This document shows positions 37,277 to 46,890 of a stretch of 64,000 nt of DNA, in pieces (within the stretch, counting starts at the first letter, position 1; every line of letters begins with the position of its first letter). Position numbers and translations under genes: made by a program. This DNA comes from Sphingomonas hankookensis (GTDB lineage: Bacteria; Pseudomonadota; Alphaproteobacteria; Sphingomonadales; Sphingomonadaceae), in the NCBI RefSeq assembly GCF_028551275.1, contig NZ_CP117025.1, positions 2,410,001 through 2,474,000 of the forward strand, given 5' to 3'. The notes under the pieces are model-generated. The model saw only the letters and a list, made by a program, of their open reading frames with translations, did not search any database and was not told the origin of the DNA.

Positions 37277-38012
37277 CCCGCGCATAGCTGCGAATGCTGA
37301 ACGGCAGCGTCACCAGATAGGCGACGCATACTGCCGTGAGCGTTTCCCACGCGGCGGACACCAACGCAGCCGCAACGATCACCACGCCGACAATCGCTTC
37401 GAACCGGATGTTCGGACGCAGCTTGAGCGACGACCAGCTATAGGTGGCGAGGCTCGACACCATCAGGAAGGCGACGAACGCCACCCAGGGGGCGACCAGC
37501 CACGGCGACCGGAACAGGTCCTCGCCTGACCAGATCCAGATGTATAGCGGCAGCATGGCCAGCCCGGCACCCGCCGGGGCAGGAATGCCGGTCAGGAATC
37601 CGGCGGACTTGTGCGGCTGATCGGCCACGTCGATCCGCGCGTTGAATCGGGCGAGGCGGAGCGCGGTGAATACCGCATAGACCAAAGATACGATCCATCC
37701 GATCCGCGGCTCGGTCAGCAGCGACCAGAGGTACAGGATCAGCGCCGGCGACACACCGAACGAGATCGCGTCGGACAGCGAATCGAGCTCCGCGCCGAAC
37801 TTGCTCTCGCCGCGCACCAGTCGCGCGACCCTGCCGTCCAGCCCGTCGAGCACCCCGGCGAGCAGCACCATCAGCACGGCGCGCTCCCACTCGCCGCCAA
37901 TGGCGAAACGGATGCCGGTCAGGCCGGAACACAGCGCCAGCGCGGTGATGGCATTGGGCGCGAAGGCACGCAGCGGAATACCGCGCACGGGAAGCTGGCG
38001 ACGCATCCTCAC
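37239..38012 (-). CDS. pssA: CDP-diacylglycerol--serine O-phosphatidyltransferase
   Basis: PssA makes phosphatidylserine from CDP-diacylglycerol and serine in the inner membrane. The 257-residue protein has the CDP-alcohol phosphotransferase motif D-G-x2-A-R-x8-G-x3-D-x3-D, seen as [19 protein letters not shown] followed by SLSD, and several membrane helices. Its start overlaps the psd stop by 4 nt, so both steps to phosphatidylethanolamine are coupled. Confidence 0.95.
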   Translation of the reverse strand: MRMRRQLPVRGIPLRAFAPNAITALALCSGLTGIRFAIGGEWERAVLMVLLAGVLDGLDGRVARLVRGESKFGAELDSLSDAISFGVSPALILYLWSLLTEPRIGWIVSLVYAVFTALRLARFNARIDVADQPHKSAGFLTGIPAPAGAGLAMLPLYIWIWSGEDLFRSPWLVAPWVAFVAFLMVSSLATYSWSSLKLRPNIRFEAIVGVVIVAAALVSAAWETLTAVCVAYLVTLPFSIRSYARVRRLREAAAQRP

Positions 38013-38740
38013 TGTGCCACACCGACGGGGGCGGCAAGTCCCGGTCGTCCCAGTACCGTTTCACCGGCAACGCTGCGCTGGCCCAGCGCAACCTGCGGCT
38101 CGATCCCTTCGGGCAGGAACACGTCGACGCGGCTGCCGAAGCGGATCAGGCCGATCCGCTGTCCTGCCGCGACGAAATCCCCCGGCTTCACGAAGCCGAC
38201 GATCCGCCGCGCGACCAGCCCGGCAATCTGGGTGAAGCCGACCCGCTGCCCATCCAGTCCCTCGACCACGATATGCTGGCGCTCATTCTCGTCGCTTGCC
38301 TTGTCGAGATCGGCGTTCAGGAACTTGCCGGAAATATAGACGACCTGCCGCACCGTGCCCGCGATCGGCGTACGGTTGATGTGCACGTCGAACACCGACA
38401 TGAAGATCGACACCCGCACCAGCGGCTGATCGCCAAGACCGTTGGGGCCGCGCAACTCCGGCGGCAGTTCGACCCGCTGGATCATCGTGACCATGCCATC
38501 GGCCGGCGCGACGATCAGGCCTTCGCCCTGCGGCGTCGTGCGGATCGGATCGCGAAAGAAGGAGGCGACCCACAAGGTCACCAGCCCCATCGGCCATGCC
38601 AGCGTCTCCCATGCCATGAAGGCGAAGAAGGCGGTGATGACGGCGGCGATGAGGACGTATTTGCGCCCTTCGGGATGAACCGAGGGCCAGCGCCACTTGA
38701 CGGTCGTGGTGCCGACCGCGGGCTTTTCGAGCGATGCCAT
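38009..38740 (-). CDS. psd: phosphatidylserine decarboxylase
   Basis: Psd decarboxylates phosphatidylserine to phosphatidylethanolamine. The 243-residue protein is of the short Psd type, with the membrane-near N-terminus, the [13 protein letters not shown] motif and the self-cleavage site RFGS near the C-terminus, where the Ser becomes the pyruvoyl group. The start ATG 38740 is chosen because the frame further upstream is antisense to icd. It begins 120 bp from the divergent icd. Confidence 0.95.
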   Translation of the reverse strand: MASLEKPAVGTTTVKWRWPSVHPEGRKYVLIAAVITAFFAFMAWETLAWPMGLVTLWVASFFRDPIRTTPQGEGLIVAPADGMVTMIQRVELPPELRGPNGLGDQPLVRVSIFMSVFDVHINRTPIAGTVRQVVYISGKFLNADLDKASDENERQHIVVEGLDGQRVGFTQIAGLVARRIVGFVKPGDFVAAGQRIGLIRFGSRVDVFLPEGIEPQVALGQRSVAGETVLGRPGLAAPVGVAQ

Positions 38741-38860
38741 GAAGCGTGGTGTAGCCAAGGCGGGTCGTGCTGACAACCGCCCCGCTCCGCCCGCCCGGTT
38801 GATCCCGCGCCAACGACCCCCTAAGGCCCTCGCAACCGCAACAATATCGAGAGCAGGCGC

Positions 38861-40081
38861 ATGGCGAAGATCAAGGTCAAAACCCCGGTCGTGGAGATCG
38901 ACGGCGACGAAATGACCCGCATCATCTGGGCATGGATTCGCGAACGGCTGATCCTCCCCTATCTCGATATCGACCTCGAATATTATGACCTGGGCATCGA
39001 GAGGCGCGACGAGACCGACGACAAGATCACGGTCGACAGCGCCAAGGCGATCCAGAAGTATGGCGTCGGCGTGAAGTGCGCCACGATCACCCCCGACGAA
39101 GCCCGCGTCGAGGAATTCGGCCTGAAGAAGATGTGGCGCTCGCCCAACGGCACGATCCGCAACATCCTGGGCGGCGTGGTCTTCCGCGAACCGATCGTCA
39201 TCTCGAACGTGCCGCGCCTGATCCCGGGCTGGACCAAGCCGATCGTCGTCGGCCGCCATGCATTCGGCGACCAGTATAAGGCGACCGATTTCAAGGTGCC
39301 GGGTGCGGGCAAGCTCACCATGAAGTGGGAAGGCACCGACGGGCAGGTGATCGAGGAGGAAGTGTTCGACTTCCCCGCCGCCGGCGTCGCCATGGGCATG
39401 TACAATCTCGACGAATCGATCCGTGACTTTGCCCGCGCGTCGATGAACTACGGCCTCGGCCGTGGCTGGCCGGTGTATCTGTCGACCAAGAATACGATCC
39501 TGAAAGCGTATGACGGCCGCTTCAAGGATATCTTCGAGGAAGTATTCGCGACCGAATTCAAGGATCAGTTCCAGGCCGCCGGCATCGAATATCAGCATCG
39601 CCTAATCGACGACATGGTTGCATCGGCGCTGAAGTGGCACGGCGAGTTCGTCTGGGCCTGCAAGAACTATGACGGCGACGTGCAGTCTGACCAGGTCGCG
39701 CAGGGTTTCGGTTCGCTCGGCCTGATGACTTCGGTTCTGATGTCGCCGGACGGCAAGACGATCGAAGCCGAAGCCGCCCACGGCACCGTTACGCGACACT
39801 ATCGCCAACATCAGCAGGGCAAGGCGACCTCGACCAACCCGATCGCGTCGATCTTCGCCTGGACCGGCGGCCTGAAGTATCGCGGCAAGTTCGACGGCAC
39901 GCCGGAAGTCACCAAGTTCGCCGAGACGCTGGAAAAGGTCTGCATCGAAACCGTCGAAGCCGGCCACATGACCAAGGATCTCGCGATCCTGATCGGCCCG
40001 AACCAGCCGTGGATGACCACCGAACAGTTCTTCGAACAGGTTCGCGTCAACCTCGAATCGGCGATGGGCGCGCAGAGCTGA
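38861..40081 (+). CDS. icd: NADP-dependent isocitrate dehydrogenase
   Basis: Icd oxidises isocitrate to 2-oxoglutarate in the TCA cycle. The 406-residue protein is of the homodimeric, eukaryotic-like type (IDH II): [20 protein letters not shown] at the N-terminus, [32 protein letters not shown], and [22 protein letters not shown] with the NADP-binding [12 protein letters not shown]. It appears monocistronic; a hairpin at 40105-40140 follows the stop. Confidence 0.97.
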   Translation: MAKIKVKTPVVEIDGDEMTRIIWAWIRERLILPYLDIDLEYYDLGIERRDETDDKITVDSAKAIQKYGVGVKCATITPDEARVEEFGLKKMWRSPNGTIRNILGGVVFREPIVISNVPRLIPGWTKPIVVGRHAFGDQYKATDFKVPGAGKLTMKWEGTDGQVIEEEVFDFPAAGVAMGMYNLDESIRDFARASMNYGLGRGWPVYLSTKNTILKAYDGRFKDIFEEVFATEFKDQFQAAGIEYQHRLIDDMVASALKWHGEFVWACKNYDGDVQSDQVAQGFGSLGLMTSVLMSPDGKTIEAEAAHGTVTRHYRQHQQGKATSTNPIASIFAWTGGLKYRGKFDGTPEVTKFAETLEKVCIETVEAGHMTKDLAILIGPNQPWMTTEQFFEQVRVNLESAMGAQS

Positions 40082-40104
40082 TCCGTCCCCATCATCGGTA
40101 GAGG

Positions 40105-40140
40105 CGAACGGCGTTCATCCCCGCGGATGGGCGCCGTTCG
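40105..40140 (+). terminator. hairpin after icd
   Basis: CGAACGGCG at 40105-40113 pairs with CGCCGTTCG at 40132-40140 around an 18-nt loop that has its own small stem. It lies 24 bp after the icd stop with only a weak T-rich tail, and may end the icd transcript before the antiporter gene. Confidence 0.6.
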
Positions 40141-40187
40141 TGCGTTAGCGGTTGCCGCGTCCGTGCCGCATCCGCAACAATGCCGCC

Positions 40188-41963
40188 ATGCCATTGCCGA
40201 TTGATTCGACGCCGTTCAGCGATTCGCTGGTCATTCTGGGGGCCGCCGGCCTCGTCATTCCCGCGTTTGCCCGCTTTCGGGTCAACCCGGTCATCGGGTT
40301 CATTCTGGTCGGCGTGCTCGTCGGCCCCTTCGGCCTCGGCGCGCTGGTCGACCGTGCGCCCTGGCTGTTCCACATCACCATCACCGACCGACATTCGATC
40401 GAACCCTTCGCCGAATTCGGCATCGTCCTCCTGTTGTTTTCGATCGGCCTCGAACTGTCGTTCAAGCGCCTCTGGGCGATGCGCCGGCAGGTGTTCGGAC
40501 TGGGCGCCGCCGAACTGTTCGGATCGGCGCTGCTGATTGGCATCGCGCTGATGGTACTGGGTCAGGCAACCGCGGGTGCGATCGGGCTCGGCCTCGCCCT
40601 CGCACTTTCATCGACCGCGTTGGTGCTGCCGATGGCAGGCACGACCGGACCGGTCGGCCGCACCGCCTTCTCCATGCTGCTGTTCGAGGATCTGGCGCTC
40701 GTCCCGATCATCTTTGCGCTCGGCGCGCTCGCTCCGACCGCGACCGATGACGGCTGGGTCGGCCTTGCCAATACCGCGATGTGGGGCGGCTTGAGCGTCG
40801 TCGGCCTCTATGCCGCCGGCCGCCTGTTCCTGCCACGCCTGTTCGCGCAGGCAGCCCGGACCAAGAGCCCCGAGCTGTTCCTGTCCGCCAGCCTGCTCGT
40901 CGTCATCGTCGCCAGCCTCGTCACGACCGCAGCCGGCCTGTCGCCGATCGTCGGAGCGCTGCTCGCCGGCCTGCTGATCGCCGAAACCGAATATCATAGC
41001 GAGGTCGAGGTCATCACCGCGCCATTCAAGGGACTGGCGCTGGGCGTGTTCCTGATCACCGTCGGCATGAGCCTCGACCTCGCGACTATCGCCGACAACT
41101 GGCCCGAACTGCTTGGCGCCATCGCCGGCGTGGTCGTGCTGAAGGCGGTCGTTACCAGCGGGCTGCTGTGGTTCAACGGCGTGCGCCCTGGCACCGCAAC
41201 CGAAACCGGCCTGCTGATGTCGAGCCCGTCGGAAACGACGCTGATCGTGCTGGCCGCCGCGACGCAGGCGCAGCTGATCCAGTCGTCGACTGCCGCCTTC
41301 TGGCAGACGGTCACTGCCATCGGTCTGACCATCACGCCGCTGCTGGCGACGCTGGGCAAGCGGGTGTCACGCCGGATCGAGCATCGCACGGGTACGCCGG
41401 AGGAAGCCCCGGTCGAAACCGCCGCCGCACGCGTCGTGATCATCGGGTTCGGGCGTGTGGGTCGGCTGGTCGCCGAAATGCTCAAGACCCACGGCAAGAG
41501 CTATATCGCGGTCGATTCAGACATCGACAACGTCGCGGCGGCACGCGCGGAAGGGCATCCGATCCTGTTCGGCGACGTATCGCGTTCCGAACTGGTCGAT
41601 CGCCTGGACCTCGGCCGTGCGTCTGCCCTGGTGCTGACGATGGACGATCCCGTGCTGACCGTGCGGTTGACGCGCCGGGTTCGCGGCTGGGTGCCGAACC
41701 TGACGATCCTCGCCCGCGCTCGGGACGCGACCCATGCCGCCGAACTCTATGCAGCCGGGGTCAGCGACGCGGTGCCCGAAACGCTCGAAAGCTCGCTGCA
41801 ATTGTCTGAAGCGGTGCTGGTCGATCTCGGCGTCGCGATGGGACCGGTGATCGCCTCGATCCACGAAAAGCGTGACGAATTGCGCCAGACGATCCGCGAG
41901 CAGGCCGATCTGGAACGCGAACCCCGTATCCGCCGCCTGCGCCGGATCGACGATCCTGTGTGA
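40188..41963 (+). CDS. CPA2-family monovalent cation/proton antiporter with TrkA-N domain
   Basis: The 591-residue protein has a KefB/KefC-like membrane domain with about 12 helices (residues about 10-380; FAEFGIVLLLFSIGLELSF, SPIVGALLAGLLIAETEYH) and a cytosolic TrkA-N/RCK nucleotide-binding domain (VVIIGFGRVGRLVAEML, residues about 415-540). It should exchange potassium or sodium for protons across the inner membrane, with gating by the RCK domain. ATG 40188 is preferred over an in-frame GTG-type start 36 bp upstream because the N-terminus MPLPIDSTPF fits the family. The product could matter for potassium balance, together with Kdp. It ends at a bidirectional terminator. Confidence 0.9.
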   Translation: MPLPIDSTPFSDSLVILGAAGLVIPAFARFRVNPVIGFILVGVLVGPFGLGALVDRAPWLFHITITDRHSIEPFAEFGIVLLLFSIGLELSFKRLWAMRRQVFGLGAAELFGSALLIGIALMVLGQATAGAIGLGLALALSSTALVLPMAGTTGPVGRTAFSMLLFEDLALVPIIFALGALAPTATDDGWVGLANTAMWGGLSVVGLYAAGRLFLPRLFAQAARTKSPELFLSASLLVVIVASLVTTAAGLSPIVGALLAGLLIAETEYHSEVEVITAPFKGLALGVFLITVGMSLDLATIADNWPELLGAIAGVVVLKAVVTSGLLWFNGVRPGTATETGLLMSSPSETTLIVLAAATQAQLIQSSTAAFWQTVTAIGLTITPLLATLGKRVSRRIEHRTGTPEEAPVETAAARVVIIGFGRVGRLVAEMLKTHGKSYIAVDSDIDNVAAARAEGHPILFGDVSRSELVDRLDLGRASALVLTMDDPVLTVRLTRRVRGWVPNLTILARARDATHAAELYAAGVSDAVPETLESSLQLSEAVLVDLGVAMGPVIASIHEKRDELRQTIREQADLEREPRIRRLRRIDDPV

Positions 41964-41974
41964 CTTAAGAGAAG

Positions 41975-42006
41975 GTCGCCAGTCCTGCCGATGCGGGACT
42001 GGCGAC
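41975..42006. terminator. bidirectional terminator between the antiporter and dehydrogenase genes
   Basis: A perfect 11-bp stem, GTCGCCAGTCC at 41975-41985 with GGACTGGCGAC at 41996-42006, loop TGCCGATGCG. It sits between convergent genes and can act on both strands, although neither side has a long T-run. Confidence 0.7.
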
Positions 42007-42012
42007 GAAGGA

Positions 42013-43062
42013 TCAGCCGCGGCCGATCAGCCGGCGGGCAATGGCATCCGCGACGTCCGAATGCGGCTTGCCGCTGGCTTCGCTCTCGTCCCACACCTGC
42101 ACCAGCCGGTCGGGGATGCGCGCAATGCGGGCCTCGACCTCGGCACGGTTGCCCTGGCCGAGATATTCCAGCGCGACGTTGATGATCCCGCCCGCGTTGA
42201 TGACGTAATCGGGCGCGTAGAGGATCCCGCGATCCTGCAGGCGCGCACCGTCCGCAGCCGTCGCCAACTGGTTGTTGGCGCCGCCCGCCACCGCGCGGCA
42301 CCGCAGCGCCGCAATAGTTGCTTCATCCAGCACCGCCCCCAGCGCATTGGGGCTGACGATATCGGCCTCCAGCGTCAGGACCGTTGCCGGATCGGCGGTC
42401 GTCGCGCCCAGCTCGCTCGCCAGCGCTTCGGCCCGTGCTTCGTTGACGTCGGCCAGCGTCAGCACGGCACCGTCCTTGGCCAGCAGGCGCGCAAGCCCGC
42501 CACCGACCGAGCCGACACCCTGCACCGCGACGCGAACGCCGCGCATGTCGTCGCTGCCCAGCGCTCGCCTGGCCGCCGCACGGACGCCCAGATACACGCC
42601 CATCGCGGTGAAGGGCCCCGGATCGCCGCCGGCATTGCCCGCCGCGACGGGCAGGCCGGACACATATTTGGTCGAACCGGAGATCGTGATCATGTCGGCT
42701 TCCGACATGCCGACATCTTCGGCCGTAACGTAGCGCCCGCCGAGCGATTCGACCGCACGACCGAAAGCCGCCAGCAGTTCGGGCGTCTTGGCGCCGCCCT
42801 CAGGCGCCAGCACCACGCCCTTGCCGCCGCCCATCGGCAGGCCGGCCATCGCGTTCTTGAAGCTCATGCCGCGCGACAGGCGCAGCGCGTCGGTCACCGC
42901 CGCGTCACTGGTCGCATAGCGCCAGAAGCGCACGCCGCCCGCCGCCGGGCCCAGCGCGGTCGAATGGACCGCGATGACGCAGCGCAGGCCGGTCTGGTGA
43001 TCAGAAAAGAGGTGGATGCCCTCGTGATCGTCGAAGTCGGGATAACCCCAATCGGTCTGCAC
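42013..43062 (-). CDS. Leu/Phe/Val/Glu-family amino acid dehydrogenase
   Basis: The 349-residue protein belongs to the Glu/Leu/Phe/Val dehydrogenase family and would oxidatively deaminate an amino acid with NAD. Family marks are AVHSTALGPAAGGVRFW, the catalytic Lys in MAGLPMGGGKGVV, EDVGMSEADM, and the Rossmann motif VAVQGVGSVGGGLARLL. Length and motifs fit leucine/phenylalanine dehydrogenase better than glutamate dehydrogenase (about 430 residues). The start is GTG 43062 (MQTDWGYPDF); the frame upstream runs into the tRNA-His gene. The exact substrate cannot be fixed from sequence. Confidence 0.88.
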   Translation of the reverse strand: MQTDWGYPDFDDHEGIHLFSDHQTGLRCVIAVHSTALGPAAGGVRFWRYATSDAAVTDALRLSRGMSFKNAMAGLPMGGGKGVVLAPEGGAKTPELLAAFGRAVESLGGRYVTAEDVGMSEADMITISGSTKYVSGLPVAAGNAGGDPGPFTAMGVYLGVRAAARRALGSDDMRGVRVAVQGVGSVGGGLARLLAKDGAVLTLADVNEARAEALASELGATTADPATVLTLEADIVSPNALGAVLDEATIAALRCRAVAGGANNQLATAADGARLQDRGILYAPDYVINAGGIINVALEYLGQGNRAEVEARIARIPDRLVQVWDESEASGKPHSDVADAIARRLIGRG

Positions 43063-43088
43063 GGCGGCGGCTCCAGCGCTGTAAGGGA

Positions 43089-43166
43089 TGGGGCGACCGA
43101 CGGGACTTGAACCCGCAACTTCCGGCATCACAAGCCGGCGCTCTAACCAATTGAACTACGGTCGCC
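43089..43166 (-). tRNA. tRNA-His (GUG)
   Basis: The minus strand folds as a tRNA: acceptor GCGACCG/CGGTCGC, D-arm GTTC...GAGC, anticodon arm CCGGC TTGTGAT GCCGG with anticodon GTG, T-arm GCGGG TTCAAGT CCCGT. A G stands at position -1 opposite C73, and CCA is encoded at the end. Between two divergent genes (dehydrogenase on minus, oxygenase on plus). Confidence 0.95.
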
Positions 43167-43246
43167 GTGGAGTGGCGCGCTTAGCCGTGCGTCGCGCGTC
43201 GGTCAAGCAGTGGCGCAACGATAATCGTTCTGGCAGGAAAATCTCC

Positions 43247-43918
43247 ATGCAAACGCACGCCACCCCCGCCCGCCCGTCGCTCGGTTCCGGCTATCCATCG
43301 GAACCGGTCGTCGAGCACATCATGGCCCAACCGGGCGTGCAACGCGTACCCAGCGCCAAACTGTCGCTGTTCATCCGTCGGGCGCTGATCCCCGCCAATC
43401 TGTGCGCCGCGCTGATCGAGCGGATCGATGCCAAGCGCCGGCCGTCGACCATCGCCGACGCCAATGGCGACCCGACCTTTCGGACCAGCGAAACGTGTGA
43501 CCTCGATTCGACCGATCCGGTGGTCGCTGCGGCAGAGGCGTTGATCTTCGACTTCTGCGCGCTCGACCCGGCCCATGGCGAGCCGTTGCAGGGACAACGC
43601 TATGCCGTGGGGCAAGAGTTCAAGGCGCACACCGACTATTTCGATCCGCATGGCGGCGACTTCGCGAAATATTGCTCGGTCGCCGGCAACCGGACCTGGA
43701 CGGTCATGCTTTACCTCAACGAACCGGGTGCCGGTGGCGCCACGCGCTTCAAGGCGATCGACAAGATCGTCCAGCCCGAGACCGGCAAGCTGCTCGCCTG
43801 GAACAATTTGCGCGCGGACGGCACGCCGAACCCCGCGACGCTCCACCACGGGATGAAGGTGCGCGAGGGCACGAAATACGTCCTGACCAAATGGTTTCGC
43901 GAACGCCCGTGGGGATAA
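43247..43918 (+). CDS. prolyl-4-hydroxylase-like 2OG-Fe(II) oxygenase
   Basis: The 223-residue protein has the 2-oxoglutarate/Fe(II) facial triad: H128 and D130 in AHTDYFDP and a distal His in ATLHHGM (H200 or H201), with Lys210 as a probable 2OG ligand. The pattern NRTWTVMLYLNEPGAGGATRF is typical of prolyl 4-hydroxylase alpha-subunit-like enzymes in bacteria. It hydroxylates a peptide or small molecule; the substrate is unknown. ATG 43247 follows AGGAAAATCTCC; upstream codons lie within the tRNA-His region. Confidence 0.87.
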   Translation: MQTHATPARPSLGSGYPSEPVVEHIMAQPGVQRVPSAKLSLFIRRALIPANLCAALIERIDAKRRPSTIADANGDPTFRTSETCDLDSTDPVVAAAEALIFDFCALDPAHGEPLQGQRYAVGQEFKAHTDYFDPHGGDFAKYCSVAGNRTWTVMLYLNEPGAGGATRFKAIDKIVQPETGKLLAWNNLRADGTPNPATLHHGMKVREGTKYVLTKWFRERPWG

Positions 43919-43922
43919 GCGA

Positions 43923-43954
43923 ACGGGCCGCCGGCATCGCTGCCGACGGCCCGT
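43923..43954. terminator. hairpin between oxygenase and TonB-receptor genes
   Basis: ACGGGCCG (43923-43930) pairs with CGGCCCGT (43947-43954), enclosing a second stem CGGCA/TGCCG. It lies between two convergent stops and is probably a shared terminator. Confidence 0.65.
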
Positions 43955-43973
43955 CCTGCCGCGTTACGCCGGA

Positions 43974-46784
43974 TCAGAACTGGGCGGTGATGCCCAGCGA
44001 GAACATCCGGCCGAGGTCGTAGCGGTTGATATAGACCGGGTTGCCGCCGAAATTCTGGCTTTCCGAATAACGCTGGCCGGTCAGGTTGCGGGCCTCCGCC
44101 TTCACCTCCAGATTGGCGCCGGCCACTTCGAACCCCTGCCGCGCGACGAGGTCGAGGCGGATGCCCGGACGCTCGACGATATCGGGCTGGAACCCCTGCC
44201 CCGACAGGTTCGACGGACCACGGTTCGTCACACGGTCGCTGGCATAGTTGAATAGCAAGGTCAGCTGCGACAGGTTGGCGGTATCCTCCAGCCCGACCTG
44301 CACGTTGACCAGATGGTCCGACTGGCCGGTCAGCGGCGCGCCGTCGCGGAACAGCAGATTGGCACGACCGAAGCCCGCCGCACAGCCACCGATGCCGGGC
44401 GAACCCAATGCCGCCGCCGGATTGGGCACGCAGCTGCCATCCGCCGTGATCTGCGACTGGGTATAGGTATAGTTCGCCAGCAGCAGCAGGCGCCGCGTCG
44501 CGAAGAAATTGCCGAGGCTTTCGAGCGGAACATATTTCTGCGCCTCGACCTCGCCGCCCCACAACGTCGCCTTGGGCAGATAGGTAAAGCCGGTTTGCAG
44601 CGTCGCGTCGGGGCTGGGATAGAAGCCGGCCTGTTCGATCGGGCGATCGATCCGCTTGTAGAAACCGGCGGCGGTGAAGCGCTGGTCGCGGCCGAAGAAC
44701 CATTCGTAGCGCGCTTCGAGATTCCACAATTCGGAATCGCGCAGGTTCGGGTTACCGAAGAACAGGCGGTCCGAGTCGGGATCGCGGAACTGCTGGGGGG
44801 CAAGCTCGCGGAATTGCGGGCGCGAGATCGTCTTCGCGCCGCTCAACCGCGCCTGCATGTCCGACGCGAAATTCCACGTCAGCGTGCCCGCCGGCAGCCA
44901 ATAGCCGTTCTTCAGGATGGTCGACGGATTGCCGATCGGCGTCACTTCCTCGCGCGCCGTTTCGTAACGCACGCCGGCGACCGCGCGCAGGCCGTCGCTA
45001 ACCTCGGCCTCGGCCTGGACATAGCCGGCATGGATTTCGAGGCCGGCATCATAGGCATAGGCGCCGTTCTGCGTATTGAACTGCAGCTGGATCGTGCAGG
45101 CCCCGGTCCCGCGCTGCGGACAGGCGTTGAACAGCGAGTCGGGCGACAGCAGATAGTCCGGACGCAGCAGGTTGTTGGGGAAACCCGGCGCCGTGCCTGC
45201 GCCATCGCTGGTCTGGTAGTTGAACTGCAACCGGCGCGAATTGCGGTCGGTGTTCGAATAGAAATAGCCGGTCGACAGCGTGATCGGTCGATCGGTCGCC
45301 AGCTTGTACGACAGGTCGGCCTGACCGGTGTACAGATTCTCGTCCAGCTCGCTGAACACGACGCTGGCAAAGGGCGAGAAGCGCTGCGTCACCTGATAGG
45401 CGCCGTTGCAATTGAACCCGCGCGAGAAGGGCGCACCGTCAGTCGTAATCGGATAGCCGTTGGTCGTACGGTTCGAGCAGAGATAGTCGAACTGCCGCTC
45501 ATAGGGCGCGTTGCGCTTCGAATTGGCGAAGGCGCCGCGCGCGTCGAACTTCAGCGCATCGGTCAGCTTGAATTCGCCGACCAGTTGCGTCTCGATCAGC
45601 TGGCGTTCGAACCAGTTGGTGTTCTGTTGCAGGCGCAGGCCGCTGAAATTGTTGTACGCTTCCGACCCGGCCAGACGGCCCTGCTTCAGCGTGTCGTGGA
45701 TATAGACGTTGGTCCAGCGGATCGTATTGTCGTTGAACTCGTAGCCCAGCCCGACCAGCGCATTGGCCACAATCCGGTTGTCGGTCAGCACGGTGCGGAA
45801 ATCGTTGCGGACCGTGCCGTCCTCGCTGACGCTGTCCTGCTGGATCGCGTCGCGGGTGCGGAAGGTGTTGGACAGGCCGAGCGACGCGATGACGCCCAGC
45901 CGGTCGCTGCCGATATCGAACACCGAACCGCCGGCGATCTCACCCGACAGGTTGGCCGGCAGCTGGTTGTTGACCTGCAACAGCGTCGTGCGTGCGTTGT
46001 TCAGCTGCGCCACCTGATCGGCGGTGAAGATGCCCGATCCCTGGTCGGCGTTGCGGATGAAGGCGGGAACGCCGCGCGTCCCATCGTCATAGCCGATCCA
46101 GTCGGACTTGCCGCCGGCATAGACATAGCCGAGCTCGCTGGTCGTCACCGTGTCCGCAGCTATCGACCCGCCGATTGACAGGAAGTTCTTCTTCGGGATC
46201 GCCTTCGACGTCAGGTTGATGACGCCGCCGCCGAATTCACCGGGGAAGTTGACCGAATAGGTCTTTTGCACCAGCGCCGATCCGACGATCGAGGTCGGGA
46301 AGATGTCGAGCGGGACCGAACGGCGCAGCGGCTCAGGGCTGGGCAGCGGCGATCCGTTGAGCAGCGACGACGAATAGCGATCGCCGAGACCTCGGACATA
46401 GACGAAGCCGCCGCCGACAACCGACAGGCCGGTGACACGGGTCAGCGCGCCGGCGATGTCGCCGTCACCGGTGCGCGCGATGTCGGCTTCCGACAGCACC
46501 GACACGATCTGCGGCGTGGCACGCACCACGTTCGGGATGTTGCGGCCGACGACGACGATTTCCTCCGCCGTCGATTCGTCGAAGCCCGGCGAGGAGACTT
46601 CGGCCGGGGTGTCGGTCGTGGTCGTGCCGTCCTGCGGCGTGGCGACCGGGTCCGGCTGGGTGCCGGTCTGCACGACCGGCGGAGTGGCCGCGGTCGGTGC
46701 CGGCGCGGTCTGCGCCAGTACGGCCGGCGCGACCAGTTGCGATGTCAGGAGAAGGAGCGTTGCATAGGCGCGGCGGTGCTGCAT
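43974..46784 (-). CDS. TonB-dependent receptor
   Basis: The 936-residue outer-membrane protein has a signal peptide (LLLLTSQLVAPAVLAQ), a Pro/Thr-rich linker, a plug domain (EEIVVVGRNIPNVVRATPQIVSVLSEADI, with GFVYVRGLGDRYSSSLLNG as the plug signature) and a 22-strand-type barrel ending in the terminal Phe (SLGITAQF). It takes up an unknown substrate in a TonB-driven way; plug similarity to carbohydrate- or peptide-type receptors of sphingomonads is only suggestive. It follows the lipoprotein gene by 106 bp, with a hairpin in that gap, so the two probably work together. Confidence 0.93.
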   Translation of the reverse strand: MQHRRAYATLLLLTSQLVAPAVLAQTAPAPTAATPPVVQTGTQPDPVATPQDGTTTTDTPAEVSSPGFDESTAEEIVVVGRNIPNVVRATPQIVSVLSEADIARTGDGDIAGALTRVTGLSVVGGGFVYVRGLGDRYSSSLLNGSPLPSPEPLRRSVPLDIFPTSIVGSALVQKTYSVNFPGEFGGGVINLTSKAIPKKNFLSIGGSIAADTVTTSELGYVYAGGKSDWIGYDDGTRGVPAFIRNADQGSGIFTADQVAQLNNARTTLLQVNNQLPANLSGEIAGGSVFDIGSDRLGVIASLGLSNTFRTRDAIQQDSVSEDGTVRNDFRTVLTDNRIVANALVGLGYEFNDNTIRWTNVYIHDTLKQGRLAGSEAYNNFSGLRLQQNTNWFERQLIETQLVGEFKLTDALKFDARGAFANSKRNAPYERQFDYLCSNRTTNGYPITTDGAPFSRGFNCNGAYQVTQRFSPFASVVFSELDENLYTGQADLSYKLATDRPITLSTGYFYSNTDRNSRRLQFNYQTSDGAGTAPGFPNNLLRPDYLLSPDSLFNACPQRGTGACTIQLQFNTQNGAYAYDAGLEIHAGYVQAEAEVSDGLRAVAGVRYETAREEVTPIGNPSTILKNGYWLPAGTLTWNFASDMQARLSGAKTISRPQFRELAPQQFRDPDSDRLFFGNPNLRDSELWNLEARYEWFFGRDQRFTAAGFYKRIDRPIEQAGFYPSPDATLQTGFTYLPKATLWGGEVEAQKYVPLESLGNFFATRRLLLLANYTYTQSQITADGSCVPNPAAALGSPGIGGCAAGFGRANLLFRDGAPLTGQSDHLVNVQVGLEDTANLSQLTLLFNYASDRVTNRGPSNLSGQGFQPDIVERPGIRLDLVARQGFEVAGANLEVKAEARNLTGQRYSESQNFGGNPVYINRYDLGRMFSLGITAQF

Positions 46785-46820
46785 GACCGGGGATCCACCT
46801 GTTCAAGTCGTAAAGAGCGA

Positions 46821-46854
46821 ATGCCGGGACGGGCGTATCGGCCCGCCCCGGCAT
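46821..46854 (-). terminator. intercistronic hairpin between lipoprotein and TonB-receptor genes
   Basis: ATGCCGGG at 46821-46828 pairs with CCCGGCAT at 46847-46854 and the inner CGGGC with GCCCG, a long near-perfect stem. On the minus strand it is followed by TTCGCTCTTT, so it could be a partial terminator or an mRNA-stability element lowering or separating expression of the downstream receptor. Confidence 0.55.
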
Positions 46855-46890
46855 CGGCGTGTCATCGCTTGGGCGCGATGGTGTCGCGGA

